From GCA-2698665 sp047611265 (GTDB lineage: Bacteria > Pseudomonadota > Gammaproteobacteria > GCA-002705445 > GCA-002716945): 64,000 nucleotides of DNA. Of the stretch, positions 1 to 8,276 are shown in pieces. Location of the stretch: contig JBLFWM010000005.1 in NCBI GenBank assembly GCA_047611265.1, forward strand, positions 1 through 64,000, read 5' to 3'. How positions within the stretch are numbered: the first letter of the stretch is position 1; every line of letters starts with the position of its first letter. The notes below the pieces were generated by a model that was not told the origin of the DNA, did not search any database, and saw nothing but the letters and a program-made list of their open reading frames with translations. The translations under genes and the position numbers were made by a program.

Positions 1-554
1 CCATCTAAATGAATTCTAATAATACTGCCTGGATGATTAGTTATATCTTGAGCAATCATTCCTTTCCCACGCTCACCTATGGATGCATATAAAAAATTAT
101 CCTTTATTACAATACGTGAACCAAAATGATAACCGCTACTAATAGGTGATTCAGCTCTAAATATATTTTCAAAAATAATTTTTTCCTCATTATATAAGCC
201 TCTTGCTATTGAAGTAGAAGATTTACCTTGTTCTCTGTCTTCAGAGTAACTAACGTATACATAACCTTCTTTGTAAAGAATGTCTAACAATCCTCCTTGC
301 CCATAATAAAAAAAATTTAGCTCATGATCGATAGAGTGTTTCTCTCCAGTTTTCATATTAATGCGTATGATTTCGCCAGTCTTTTCAGTAATGAGTAAAT
401 TATCATCATTGATAAAGGTCATGCCCCATGGCTCATTTAAGTTGGAGGTAATTTCTGAAAGTTTGATTCCATTAGTTGACAGTATTGTTTCAGAAAATCC
501 TATAGATGGTAATGACAAACTTAGAATAAGTATTAAAATATAATTTTTAATCAT
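1..554 (-). CDS. PQQ-type sugar dehydrogenase (GSDH family), C-terminus cut by window edge
   Basis: Reading the minus strand from an ATG at 554 gives 184 codons before the frame runs off the left edge, so only the N-terminal half is present. Residues 1-20 form a signal peptide (MIKNYILILILSLSL, then a small-residue cleavage region), so the protein is probably periplasmic. The segment NEPWGMTFINDDNLLITEKTG is the first beta-propeller blade typical of the soluble aldose sugar dehydrogenase (YliI/Asd) and glucose/sorbosone dehydrogenase family. HFGSRIVI followed by LYASIGERG matches the conserved HFGSR and GERG blocks of that family. Such enzymes oxidise sugar aldehydes with PQQ as cofactor. No PQQ synthesis gene lies in the window, and the C-terminal PQQ and calcium ligands cannot be checked. 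Confidence 0.8.
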   Translation of the reverse strand, partial: MIKNYILILILSLSLPSIGFSETILSTNGIKLSEITSNLNEPWGMTFINDDNLLITEKTGEIIRINMKTGEKHSIDHELNFFYYGQGGLLDILYKEGYVYVSYSEDREQGKSSTSIARGLYNEEKIIFENIFRAESPISSGYHFGSRIVIKDNFLYASIGERGKGMIAQDITNHPGSIIRIHLD

Positions 555-613
555 TTATATAGTTATCCATTTTCTACCTCTTTTTATCTTAATCATAATA
601 AGAAAATGTATCT

Positions 614-630
614 CTAGAGTAGTCTTTTAA
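614..630. repeat. 17-bp direct repeat, copy 1
   Basis: CTAGAGTAGTCTTTTAA is identical to positions 1364-1380, exactly 750 bp away. Similarity extends leftward through ATGTAT with two mismatches, about 25 bp in all. The stop codon of the 188-residue ORF (627-629) lies inside it. Confidence 0.85.
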
Positions 631-1193
631 TCATTGATCTTTTTTTTATTCTTAATAGAGTTTGGATTGCTTGTAGCAAAGTCCTTGTTGTCCTGAAACT
701 CCTTGTCCTCTTTGCTCATAAATACTGTCTCAACTGTATTCTTTACTTTCAATGTAATCTTTTTACCGCTTGACCAATCTAGATAAAGGAACGCAAATGT
801 ATTGCCATGTCTTTTAATAATCTTATAGATTGTTGTACTACTTTTGTTAAGTGTCTTTGCTAACTTATCTACATGCTTGTTAAGACTTAATTCTTCTTTA
901 GACTCTACAATCAATGTTAGTAAACTTTCACATATTTCATAAGATGTTTGCCAGCCTTCAGGTCTGCCTTTACGTTTAGGAATAGCTGAAACTAAATCTC
1001 CATTCTTCATTGAATCAGAAACAATACTCTGGAGTTGTTCTGGAATACTACCTCCTAATTCAGTGAGTTCAATAAACAAGGAACACATGAACATCATGTT
1101 TGCATCATTCTTTGAATTTGGATAGTCTTTCGCATTGTTAATAGCTAACTGCTGTAGCATATCAATTCGCTTTTTCTTTTCTTCTTTTAACAA
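627..1193 (-). CDS. Orphan protein with helix-turn-helix-like segment
   Basis: I do not recognise this 188-residue protein. It starts at a TTG (1193); an ATG 11 codons in is an alternative start. An in-frame stop lies a few codons upstream, so it is not a visible fragment of a longer frame. It is highly charged and soluble, with a lysine-rich end. Residues about 105-125 (HVDKLAKTLNKSSTTIYKII) look like a helix-turn-helix, and KRKGRPEG before it resembles a basic DNA-contact stretch. A DNA-binding role is therefore possible but unproven. The stop codon lies inside a 17-bp sequence repeated at 1364-1380, where the next gene fragment also ends. That arrangement suggests the gene arrived, or was rearranged, with its flank. 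Confidence 0.5.
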   Translation of the reverse strand: MLKEEKKKRIDMLQQLAINNAKDYPNSKNDANMMFMCSLFIELTELGGSIPEQLQSIVSDSMKNGDLVSAIPKRKGRPEGWQTSYEICESLLTLIVESKEELSLNKHVDKLAKTLNKSSTTIYKIIKRHGNTFAFLYLDWSSGKKITLKVKNTVETVFMSKEDKEFQDNKDFATSNPNSIKNKKKIND

Positions 1194-1198
1194 AACTA

Positions 1199-1255
1199 TT
1201 ACCCCGCTACTTTGTTAGCTAGGTCATCTAAAAAGCTAGACCATTGTTTCATCAT
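1199..1255 (-). other. Tiny 18-codon ORF just upstream of the HTH-like orphan
   Basis: Starting at ATG-ATG (1255), the minus strand reads MMKQWSSFLDDLANKVAG and stops with TAA-TAG about 5 nt before the TTG start of the 188-residue protein. The amphipathic, protein-like composition suggests either a leader peptide coupled to the downstream gene, or the broken N-terminus of that gene in another frame. No Shine-Dalgarno sequence is evident. The rest of the 1194-1376 gap shows nothing else I can support. Confidence 0.2.
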
Positions 1256-1363
1256 ATCAATTCATTCATCTAAGAACAATGCCCTATTTCTGTTCTTGAT
1301 GAGCAATCAGTTACCGAATATATTTTTAAAAGAAAGATATCTAATTAGCGTAAGCATGTATGA

Positions 1364-1380
1364 CTAGAGTAGTCTTTTAA
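1364..1380. repeat. 17-bp direct repeat, copy 2
   Basis: This is the second copy of the repeat at 614-630. The stop codon of the 77-residue membrane ORF (1377-1379) sits at the same place within the repeat as the stop of the 188-residue ORF does in copy 1. The pair could be attachment-site-like ends or a duplicated 3' gene flank. Confidence 0.85.
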
Positions 1381-1610
1381 GAATTTATTTTACGAGTATC
1401 ATAATAAATATTTAACATTAAATGAGGAAGTGTTAAACACGCCAGAAGAATAAAAATATATTTAAGAATGATGACATCAAATGAATATTGTCCATAAGCT
1501 TGAAGAGAGATAAGGACTATTATTGCAAAAAATACTGAAGTCATAATTATGAATAATAGAAATATGCTAAGCATACAATTATTGTTAGAATGCCCCAAAA
1601 CTTTATCCAC
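1377..1610 (-). pseudogene. Possible C-terminal remnant of a Brp/Blh retinal-forming oxygenase
   Basis: The frame opens just after a TAG and its first usable start is a GTG at 1610, inside the 3' end of the upstream 63-residue ORF. It encodes 77 residues with two hydrophobic segments. The C-terminal pattern FILLACLTLPHLMLNIYYD resembles the end of Brp/Blh beta-carotene 15,15'-dioxygenases, where an LTxPHM block closes the last membrane helix. Full-length Blh proteins are near 300 residues, so at least two thirds would be missing, including the metal-binding histidines of the N-terminal part. I read it as a decayed fragment of the retinal pathway used by proteorhodopsin. The match rests on memory of the family and a short motif; an independent small membrane protein is the alternative. 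Confidence 0.4.
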
Positions 1611-1738
1611 ATTTTTCTAAATCTTATTCCAAAATACAAAAATATTAAACCAATAATAAGAGTAAATATGACTGTTCCATCAATAATATGCTTGCTTGGA
1701 TTATGACTTGTGTCTTTTGCTAATATACTGTATCTCAT
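1547..1738 (-). CDS. Small two-helix membrane protein of unknown function
   Basis: This 63-residue protein starts at ATG 1738. A polar N-terminus (residues 1-20, with HNPSKHIIDG) is followed by two hydrophobic helices at roughly 21-36 and 46-62, separated by the basic loop FRKMWIKF. The positive charges between the helices predict an inner-membrane hairpin. It overlaps the following 77-residue frame by 64 nt. The regular membrane topology and clear start make it a likely real gene. I do not recognise a family. Confidence 0.5.
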   Translation of the reverse strand: MRYSILAKDTSHNPSKHIIDGTVIFTLIIGLIFLYFGIRFRKMWIKFWGILTIIVCLAYFYYS

Positions 1739-1744
1739 AATATT

Positions 1745-1773
1745 TAATTTTATTCTCTTTTATTTGTTATAAT
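1745..1773 (+). promoter_or_regulatory. Extended -10 promoter placing transcription start at the cupin ATG
   Basis: TGTTATAAT (1765-1773) is a perfect extended -10 box. It lies 6 nt before the ATG at 1780, so transcription would begin at or next to the start codon. There is no Shine-Dalgarno sequence. The -35 region (1745-1750, TAATTT) is weak, as is common with extended -10 promoters. Confidence 0.5.
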
Positions 1774-1779
1774 TTATTT

Positions 1780-2121
1780 ATGAACAAAAAAGTTAAAAGG
1801 CCTTGGGGTTATTATAATCTACTAGTAAAAAAAAATGAATATCTTATTAAGAAAATTGTAATATCACCAAAACAAAGTATTTCTCTTCAGAAGCATAATC
1901 ATAGATCAGAACACTGGATTGTTTTAAGCGGTAAAGCTAATATTATAATTGGTACAAAAAAAATAATATTAAAAGAATCTGAGTCAATATTCGTACCTGA
2001 AAAAAGAAAACATAAAATCACAAATAAATCATCAGAGCCTCTTGTAATTTTAGAAACTCAGTTAGGAAAAATATTATCTGAAAAAGATATTATTAGATAT
2101 GATGCAGATTACACAAAATAA
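1780..2121 (+). CDS. Stand-alone mannose-6-phosphate isomerase type II cupin
   Basis: The 113 residues match the C-terminal cupin domain of bifunctional mannose-1-phosphate guanylyltransferase/mannose-6-phosphate isomerase enzymes. The diagnostic order is present: RPWGYY (7-12), the metal-binding block HNHRSEHW (39-46), a further histidine at 78, and the closing LGKILSEKDIIRYDADY. Such domains interconvert mannose-6-phosphate and fructose-6-phosphate for GDP-mannose and surface polysaccharide synthesis. No nucleotidyltransferase domain is attached or adjacent, so here the domain stands alone, and the exact sugar substrate is uncertain. The mRNA is probably leaderless. Confidence 0.8.
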   Translation: MNKKVKRPWGYYNLLVKKNEYLIKKIVISPKQSISLQKHNHRSEHWIVLSGKANIIIGTKKIILKESESIFVPEKRKHKITNKSSEPLVILETQLGKILSEKDIIRYDADYTK

Positions 2122-2169
2122 TACTAATACTATCTATTAAAGACAGGTAACTTTTAGTGAGCATGAATA

Positions 2170-2883
2170 ATGGATATTATTGAATTACTGATAATTGTTT
2201 TACTCTCAATCTTTCAATCAGTATTTGGTATTGGGTTATTGATAATTGGGACACCAACATTTCTTTTATTAGGCTATAATTTTTTTGATGTTCTTAATAT
2301 CTTGCTTCCATTTTCAATTACAATTAGTCTCCTACAAGTTATATATAGTAAAGAGATTGATTCAGGGTTTAATAAAAAGATTTTATTATATTGCATCCCT
2401 TCACTAATCTTGGCCTTATCCATCTTAGTAAAATATGAAAATAATATTGATTTTATTTTATTAATATCATTTACAATAATATTTTTTTCAATCCTCAATT
2501 TATCAAAGTTTAAGAATATTATCTTTAATGATAGTAATGAAAGAATAAATATCAGTCTAATTATTCTGGGTCTAATACATGGTTTCACAAATCTTGGAGG
2601 TAGTTTTTTTACATTAATATGCGCAAATATTAATAAACAAAAAAATCTAATACGGCATAATATTGCAAACGGTTATTTGATACTTGGGGCTGTCCAATTA
2701 CTATTTATCAATATTTTCTATAAAACATTAATCATAAGTAATTTATATTATTTATATATTCCTATTCTTAGTTTCTTTGCGGCGCAATATTTTTATAATA
2801 AAATAAATAGTCATCTATTCTCAAAAATATTAAATATAACTGTACTCTTATATGGAATCTATATATTTCTAAATAATTTATAA
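2170..2883 (+). CDS. TauE/SafE-family membrane permease
   Basis: The 237-residue protein is almost entirely hydrophobic, with about seven to eight predicted membrane helices. The N-terminal FQSVFGIGLLIIGTPTFLLLG and a second FTNLGGSFFTL block near residue 140 are the paired repeats of the TauE/SafE (DUF81) family, associated with export of sulfite, sulfoacetate and other anions or with taurine metabolism. The substrate cannot be told from sequence. It follows the cupin gene by 48 nt on the same strand. The ATG at 2170 is chosen because an ATG at 2163 is in another frame and closes quickly. Confidence 0.8.
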   Translation: MDIIELLIIVLLSIFQSVFGIGLLIIGTPTFLLLGYNFFDVLNILLPFSITISLLQVIYSKEIDSGFNKKILLYCIPSLILALSILVKYENNIDFILLISFTIIFFSILNLSKFKNIIFNDSNERINISLIILGLIHGFTNLGGSFFTLICANINKQKNLIRHNIANGYLILGAVQLLFINIFYKTLIISNLYYLYIPILSFFAAQYFYNKINSHLFSKILNITVLLYGIYIFLNNL

Positions 2884-2892
2884 AGTAATTTT

Positions 2893-4140
2893 TTAATATT
2901 CAAGAAAATCTTGGATAGCTGGGTTAAAAATAAAATCTTCACCTCTCAAAGGTTTTCGTAAAAATAAACCATCCAACGAAACTACTCTGCTCAGAGCCAC
3001 ATAAGTTTGACCATGCGCAAAGGCTCCATGATCCATATCAATAACGATATTTTCAAAAGTCTGCCCCTGGCATTTATGAATGGTAGCTGCCCATGCAAGT
3101 TTTAGAGGATATTGGGTGAAGGTAGCGCTGACAGAAGAACTAATCTTCTTATCAGATATTGTATATTCAAACTTTTCCCATTTCTCTGGCTCTAATAGAT
3201 AGACCTCATCTTTAACTTTAATGTGTATCTCATTCTTAGTAAGTTTATCAATTGTGGCCAATGTCCCATTAACCCAATGTTTTCCATTCTTAACCAGCAT
3301 TACTTGCGCGCCAACCTTTATCTTAAGCTCCTCATCAACTGGTACACCGGTATACCTGCCATCAATCTCTGCATGATATATAAATTCTTTTGAGTGAATA
3401 TTTTTTAAATTAGACGCATTAATGCTATTAACTTTATAATTATTCGTTGATAGTGTTAAGACTTCTTCTGGGACAACAAAGTCATCTTTTACTAAACGTT
3501 GGTTGAATGCCATAAGGTCATCATCATCAAGCGTAGCTTTTCGTGCTCTATCGAGCAATGATATAAGCTTAGTATCAGATTGTCTAAAAACCTGAGATAA
3601 CTCAAACTTAATCAAATCAATTTTCTTTATAACATTCGAGTTAAAGAAAAAATAACCGTCAGGATACAATGTATTCATTACATCTACTTCGTTATTAGTT
3701 ACTACTGGAGGGAGTTGATATAGATCACCAACTAATATCATCTGAATCCCCCCGAAAGGATCTTTATTTTCTCGGGTAATTTGCAAGGTTAAGTCAATTG
3801 CATCAATAATGTCTGGTCTTAACATAGAAACTTCATCGATAAGAATGGTATCAATTTGCTTTATTAGTTTTTTGTTATAATGTTTTTTAATTACATCTGG
3901 AGTAATAACATGGAATGGAAAATTAAAAAAAGAATGGATTGTTTTTGCGTTAATATTTAATGCTGCAATTGCAGTAGGTGCCAAGACTATTAAGTTTTTA
4001 TGCGTCTTTTTTTTTATATGATTAATTAAAGATGATTTTCCTGTTCCAGCCTTACCAGTGATAAATATATTTTTATTGGAATTTTCAAAGAGAGTTATAA
4101 TTTCATTGAAATCATCATTTAAGGTAAAGTTATTTTTCAT
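2893..4140 (-). CDS. Pif1-like superfamily 1 DNA helicase
   Basis: From ATG 4140 the protein has 415 residues; an upstream in-frame start at 4179 would overlap the preceding gene and is less likely. Walker A is GKAGTGKSS (29-37), motif Ia is LAPTAIAA, Walker B is IDEVSM (101-106), motif III is LVGDLYQLPPV, and the C-terminal HKCQGQTFENI and TYVALSRV are motifs V and VI of SF1B helicases. Pif1 enzymes unwind DNA 5'-3' and remove G-quadruplexes and R-loops. The bacterial version here is a compact core with no extra domains. It is the last gene of a minus-strand run with efp and htpX; that context gives no obvious functional link. Confidence 0.85.
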   Translation of the reverse strand: MKNNFTLNDDFNEIITLFENSNKNIFITGKAGTGKSSLINHIKKKTHKNLIVLAPTAIAALNINAKTIHSFFNFPFHVITPDVIKKHYNKKLIKQIDTILIDEVSMLRPDIIDAIDLTLQITRENKDPFGGIQMILVGDLYQLPPVVTNNEVDVMNTLYPDGYFFFNSNVIKKIDLIKFELSQVFRQSDTKLISLLDRARKATLDDDDLMAFNQRLVKDDFVVPEEVLTLSTNNYKVNSINASNLKNIHSKEFIYHAEIDGRYTGVPVDEELKIKVGAQVMLVKNGKHWVNGTLATIDKLTKNEIHIKVKDEVYLLEPEKWEKFEYTISDKKISSSVSATFTQYPLKLAWAATIHKCQGQTFENIVIDMDHGAFAHGQTYVALSRVVSLDGLFLRKPLRGEDFIFNPAIQDFLEY

Positions 4141-4141
4141 C

Positions 4142-4525
4142 TTACTGCAGTAGGAGTTGCAAGTTTTTTGAAAACTCAAAAATAACTAAAAACATACCTA
4201 TTAAAACACAAAAGAATATGGCAGTTATTAGTGGTGGTATCAGACCTGGCTTAGTATCAATCAAAGCCTTTATTAAAAGTTTTTCTATAATCTTTTGTAG
4301 CGCATATATTATATTTCCAAAAACTATAGCAGAAAATATTGGTCCTAAGATAAAAAATACAAATGGTTTCCAAGAATAGACATCTGCAAATCCAACATCT
4401 GTAGAATAAATATATAAACTTGCACCAACCCAAAATAAAACTGAAATTATTTTAGCATTTTTTTTCACTTTGCTCTCTTGCAACAATTGCTGAGCTTCCG
4501 CTTTCTTATTTTTAGTTTTACTCAT
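4142..4525 (-). CDS. Conserved-looking membrane protein of unknown function
   Basis: The 127-residue protein has a basic, soluble N-terminus (1-22, with repeated Lys/Glu) and three or four hydrophobic segments at about 24-42, 52-72, 90-112 and possibly the C-terminal end. Its ATG overlaps the stop of efp by 4 nt, so it is probably translationally coupled to efp. I recognise no family or catalytic motif. Its stop lies one base from the ATG of the Pif1-like gene, so the three genes look like one transcript. Confidence 0.65.
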   Translation of the reverse strand: MSKTKNKKAEAQQLLQESKVKKNAKIISVLFWVGASLYIYSTDVGFADVYSWKPFVFFILGPIFSAIVFGNIIYALQKIIEKLLIKALIDTKPGLIPPLITAIFFCVLIGMFLVIFEFSKNLQLLLQ

Positions 4526-5088
4526 GATTTAACCCTAGAAGCATACTCGTTATTTTCTGTATCAATTCTAATTAATTCTCCTTCTTTGATAAAGATAGGA
4601 ACCATTATCATTTCATCATTATCCATAATAGCTTCTTTAAGCGTAGACGATACAGTATCTCCTTTTATTGCATCCATGGTAGATTTAACGGTTAAATTTA
4701 CAAATTTAGGCGGATCAACCTGAATTACATTATCATTCCAAATTATTACATCACATTCATCGCCATCTATTAGCCACTTAGTGCTATCACTGAGAATAGA
4801 TTCGTTAACTTCTGACTGTTCATAGGTAGACAGATGCATGAAAAAATATACCTCATTCTCTTTATACAAGAACTGCATCTTTGTATTCATAACGTCAGCT
4901 TCTAAAATTGTTTCTCCAATTTTAATAGTTTTTTCAAGGACTTTATTATTTAAAAGGTTGCGAATTCTTACTTTTGTAAAAGCTTGACCTTTACCAGGGT
5001 TAACAAAACTATTATCAAGTATCAGGTATGGTTCATTATCTATAAGAATCTTATTGCCATTTCTTAAGAGCGCAGAATTATCAGCCAT
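4522..5088 (-). CDS. efp: Translation elongation factor P
   Basis: The 188-residue length is standard for EF-P. The N-terminal KOW-like domain carries the loop PGKGQAF with Lys33 at the tip, followed by VRIRNLL. The two OB-fold domains follow, ending at IRIDTENNEYASRVKS, a typical EF-P terminus. EF-P sits near the ribosomal E site and rescues stalling at polyproline stretches. Lys33 aligns with the lysine that is beta-lysylated by EpmA in gammaproteobacteria; no EpmA or EpmB gene lies in the window. It directly follows htpX, sharing one base. Confidence 0.95.
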   Translation of the reverse strand: MADNSALLRNGNKILIDNEPYLILDNSFVNPGKGQAFTKVRIRNLLNNKVLEKTIKIGETILEADVMNTKMQFLYKENEVYFFMHLSTYEQSEVNESILSDSTKWLIDGDECDVIIWNDNVIQVDPPKFVNLTVKSTMDAIKGDTVSSTLKEAIMDNDEMIMVPIFIKEGELIRIDTENNEYASRVKS

Positions 5089-6005
5089 TAGCTTGCGCGA
5101 TGCTGATCTAAATTTGAAGTAAAATCTGTCTGCTGTAATCTCTCGATTCTTTTAGCAAGCGGTGGATGAGAAGAGAAGTATTTTTGAGCAAAAGATTTTT
5201 GTCCTTTATTAGATATACCAAATGCTAACATTTGATCAGGTAATTTTGCAGCTGTACATTTTTCCAATGCACGTAATGAGGCAATCATATCATCTTTTGA
5301 TGTAAGCATTGCTCCGCCATAATCTGCACGATATTCTCTCTGTCTGGAATACCACATAACTATTGTTGATGCGAGTATACCAAGAACAACTTGAGCAAAG
5401 ATTACTGTAAAAAAATAGCCAATACCATACCCTCTTTCATTCTTGAGTATCACACGATCAACAAAATGACCAATTACTCTAGAGAAGAAAATTACGAATG
5501 CATTCACAATGCCTTGAATTAACGCAAGAGTGACCATATCACCATTGGCAACATGACTCATTTCATGTCCTATGACAGCTTCTATTTCATTTCTACTCAT
5601 ATTACTAACGAGTCCTGAGCTAATAGCTATTAATGAATTATTTTTTGATGATCCGGTAGCAAAAGCATTAGGGCCAGCTGATTGGAAAATACCAATTTCT
5701 GGAATTTTAATATTTAATATGCTTGACTGCCTTTCAACAACTTGTAAGTACCATTTTTCAAAATCATTTGACGGTTTACTTATGACTTGTACTCCGGCCA
5801 TTTTTTTCGCCATCCACTTGGACAAGTATAGAGAGATAAATGAGCCACCCATACCAAAAACAAGGGAAAAAAGCATAAGTGAATCATAGTCGAGATCAAT
5901 TCCATTGCTTTGTAAAATTCCAGTAAAGCCTATAAGAGACAAAAATATGCTCAAAACAAGCAATATTGCGATATTTGTAACTATAAAAAATAAGATTCTT
6001 TTCAT
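5088..6005 (-). CDS. htpX: HtpX membrane zinc metalloprotease (M48B)
   Basis: The 305 residues begin with two membrane helices (about 5-27 and 43-62). The zinc motif HEMSH lies at 147-151, with the downstream glutamate ligand in REYRADYGG (about 224). Two further hydrophobic segments separate these. HtpX degrades damaged inner-membrane proteins together with FtsH, which is also encoded in this window. The C-terminal SSHPPLAKRIERL is characteristic of the family. Length and motif order are normal. Confidence 0.95.
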   Translation of the reverse strand: MKRILFFIVTNIAILLVLSIFLSLIGFTGILQSNGIDLDYDSLMLFSLVFGMGGSFISLYLSKWMAKKMAGVQVISKPSNDFEKWYLQVVERQSSILNIKIPEIGIFQSAGPNAFATGSSKNNSLIAISSGLVSNMSRNEIEAVIGHEMSHVANGDMVTLALIQGIVNAFVIFFSRVIGHFVDRVILKNERGYGIGYFFTVIFAQVVLGILASTIVMWYSRQREYRADYGGAMLTSKDDMIASLRALEKCTAAKLPDQMLAFGISNKGQKSFAQKYFSSHPPLAKRIERLQQTDFTSNLDQHRAS

Positions 6006-6014
6006 GTATTTCCT

Positions 6015-8273
6015 CTACTCAATATTATAGGTTGTTTTTACTTTTTCAAGTAAAAACTTCTTATCAATTTTCTTCCCTCTCCTGTTTCTTTCCATGATAA
6101 AACCCTTGAGAATATCAAAATCCATTACTCTCTTTCTATTCGAATCGTAAGAGAAGCTTAAGGACTGGCCTTTTCGTAAAACACTTGTAAATACTATGCT
6201 TTCTTCGCTTAATTTAGGTAAGTTTATTAATTTTACACCTCTACCTTTTGACAAAATAGGTATATTCTTAATTTTACTAATCAACATGTAGCCAGCATCA
6301 GTGATTATTAGATAATATAGATCAGTATCAAGATCAACACTTATTGATTTAACTGCTAATGAATCTTTGGTGCGTAATAAAGTTTTGCCTTTTTTATTTT
6401 TCACAATTAAATCTTCATGCAAACAAATAAAGCCATATCCGTAATTAGTCATCGTTAGAATAGACAGTTTTTTAGTTAAAAGATGCATTCCTACAACAGA
6501 TACCCCATCTTGTATCTGGAAATATTTGCTGAGAGGCTCTCCTTGTCCACGTGATATAGAAATTTTTTCTGAATCCAAATTATATACAAAGCCTAGCTGA
6601 TCTAAAAAAACTAAAGGTTTATCAGAATATACATTTTCATGTAAAAGATATTCATCTCCAGTTTTAAACCCCGCATGGTTAATGTCTATATCATGGCCTT
6701 TTGAGAATTTAAGCCAACCATTTTTAGATAAAATAGATGTTACAGGATCAGTATTCACTATAGCCTTAACTTCAATTGCCTTAGAAGATGTAATATTTGA
6801 TATTTTTGTCTGTCTCTTACGAGAAAAAGTATCTAGAATTTCAATCAACTCATCCTTTAAATACTTATTAAGTTTATTTTTTGATTTGAGGATAGCCGTA
6901 AGTTTTTTTTCATTTTGATTTAATATTTTTAACTCTTCAACTATATTTTTTTCTTGGAGTTTAGCTAAACTTCTAATTTTCATATTAATGATTGCTTCGT
7001 ACTGTGCATCAGTAAATTTAAAAGTTTTAATGAGTATTTTTTTTGGATCATCTTCATTTCTTATGATTTCAATAATTTTATCTAAATTACTATATACAAT
7101 GATATATGCGTCTAATATATGTATGCGTTTTTGTATTTTACTTAATTCCCAAGATAATTTATTAGTAATAGTTATCAGTCTATATTTAATCCATTCTAAT
7201 AAGATCTCCTTCAAGTTCTTTACATGTGGTTTTCCATCTAAACCGATCATATTAAGATTAACTCTAAGACTTTTTTCTAGATCAGTTGTAAAAAAGAAGT
7301 GGGACATGACATCATCAACATTATGAATTCTACCTTTTACATTTAATATGATTCTAACTGGATTCTCTTGGTCAGATGCATCCATAACACTTTCAAGAAA
7401 TAGAGATTTCTTGAGTAATATTTGTTCTTGTATTTGTTCAATTATTTTCGTTGTATTAGCTTGATAAGGTATAGAATTTATAATTATTTCTTTTCCCTTT
7501 GACTCGTATGTTGCACGAATTTTAATATTGCCTGTTCCATTAAGATAGATATTATCTAAGTCAGATTCATTCAATACTATTTCACCTTTTGTTGGAAAAT
7601 CTGGACCAACAATAATCTTTCTTAAATCCTCAATTGATAATTTAGGGTTATCTAACAGTTTGATAACAGCCCCTATTATTTCCGCTAGATTATGTGACGG
7701 GATATCTGTAGACATTCCTACAGCAATACCAGAGCTACCATTAATTAATATATTGGGTACTTTAGAAGGCAGGGTTTTAGGTTCATCAAGAGTCCCATCA
7801 AAATTAGGAGCCCATTTAACAGTTCCCATGTTTATTTCATCTAAGAATAAATCTGAGAATTTTGTAAGTCTTGACTCAGTATATCTCATGGCTGCAAATG
7901 ACTTCGGGTCATCTTGAGTACCCCAGTTACCCTGGCCTTCTATAAAAGCATGGTTATAAGAAAAATCTTGCGCTAACATCACCATTGCCTCATAACATGC
8001 TGTGTCACCATGAGGATGAAATTTTCCCAAAACGTCACCTATTGTTCTTGCTGATTTTTTAAATTTAGAAGTATGACTTAAAGACAATTCATTCATTGCA
8101 TACAGAATTCTTCTTTGAACAGGCTTAAGGCCATCAGATATATGAGGGAGAGCTCTATCTAATATTACATACATTGAATAATTTAAATAAGCTTCTTCTG
8201 AAAAGTCTTTAATAGGTAATCGCTCTATCGACTTGTCTGATTCTTTGATAATTTTTTCTAGGTCTATATCCAT
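6015..8273 (-). CDS. parC: DNA topoisomerase IV subunit A
   Basis: The 752-residue protein has the type IIA topoisomerase breakage-reunion domain at the N-terminus. The catalytic tyrosine is Tyr131 in AAMRYTESRL, preceded by GQGNWGTQDD. HPHGDTACYEAM is the quinolone-resistance-determining stretch, with Thr where E. coli ParC has Ser80. The C-terminal half carries beta-pinwheel repeats. It is ParC rather than GyrA because it is shorter, lacks the GyrA box and lies next to parE. With ParE it decatenates replicated chromosomes. It follows parE by 3 nt. Confidence 0.95.
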   Translation of the reverse strand: MDIDLEKIIKESDKSIERLPIKDFSEEAYLNYSMYVILDRALPHISDGLKPVQRRILYAMNELSLSHTSKFKKSARTIGDVLGKFHPHGDTACYEAMVMLAQDFSYNHAFIEGQGNWGTQDDPKSFAAMRYTESRLTKFSDLFLDEINMGTVKWAPNFDGTLDEPKTLPSKVPNILINGSSGIAVGMSTDIPSHNLAEIIGAVIKLLDNPKLSIEDLRKIIVGPDFPTKGEIVLNESDLDNIYLNGTGNIKIRATYESKGKEIIINSIPYQANTTKIIEQIQEQILLKKSLFLESVMDASDQENPVRIILNVKGRIHNVDDVMSHFFFTTDLEKSLRVNLNMIGLDGKPHVKNLKEILLEWIKYRLITITNKLSWELSKIQKRIHILDAYIIVYSNLDKIIEIIRNEDDPKKILIKTFKFTDAQYEAIINMKIRSLAKLQEKNIVEELKILNQNEKKLTAILKSKNKLNKYLKDELIEILDTFSRKRQTKISNITSSKAIEVKAIVNTDPVTSILSKNGWLKFSKGHDIDINHAGFKTGDEYLLHENVYSDKPLVFLDQLGFVYNLDSEKISISRGQGEPLSKYFQIQDGVSVVGMHLLTKKLSILTMTNYGYGFICLHEDLIVKNKKGKTLLRTKDSLAVKSISVDLDTDLYYLIITDAGYMLISKIKNIPILSKGRGVKLINLPKLSEESIVFTSVLRKGQSLSFSYDSNRKRVMDFDILKGFIMERNRRGKKIDKKFLLEKVKTTYNIE

Positions 8274-8276
8274 ATC

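Noticed and set aside
6015..8273. Thr in place of Ser80 in the ParC quinolone region
   Set aside because: Thr is a natural variant at this position in many bacteria and is not by itself evidence of resistance.
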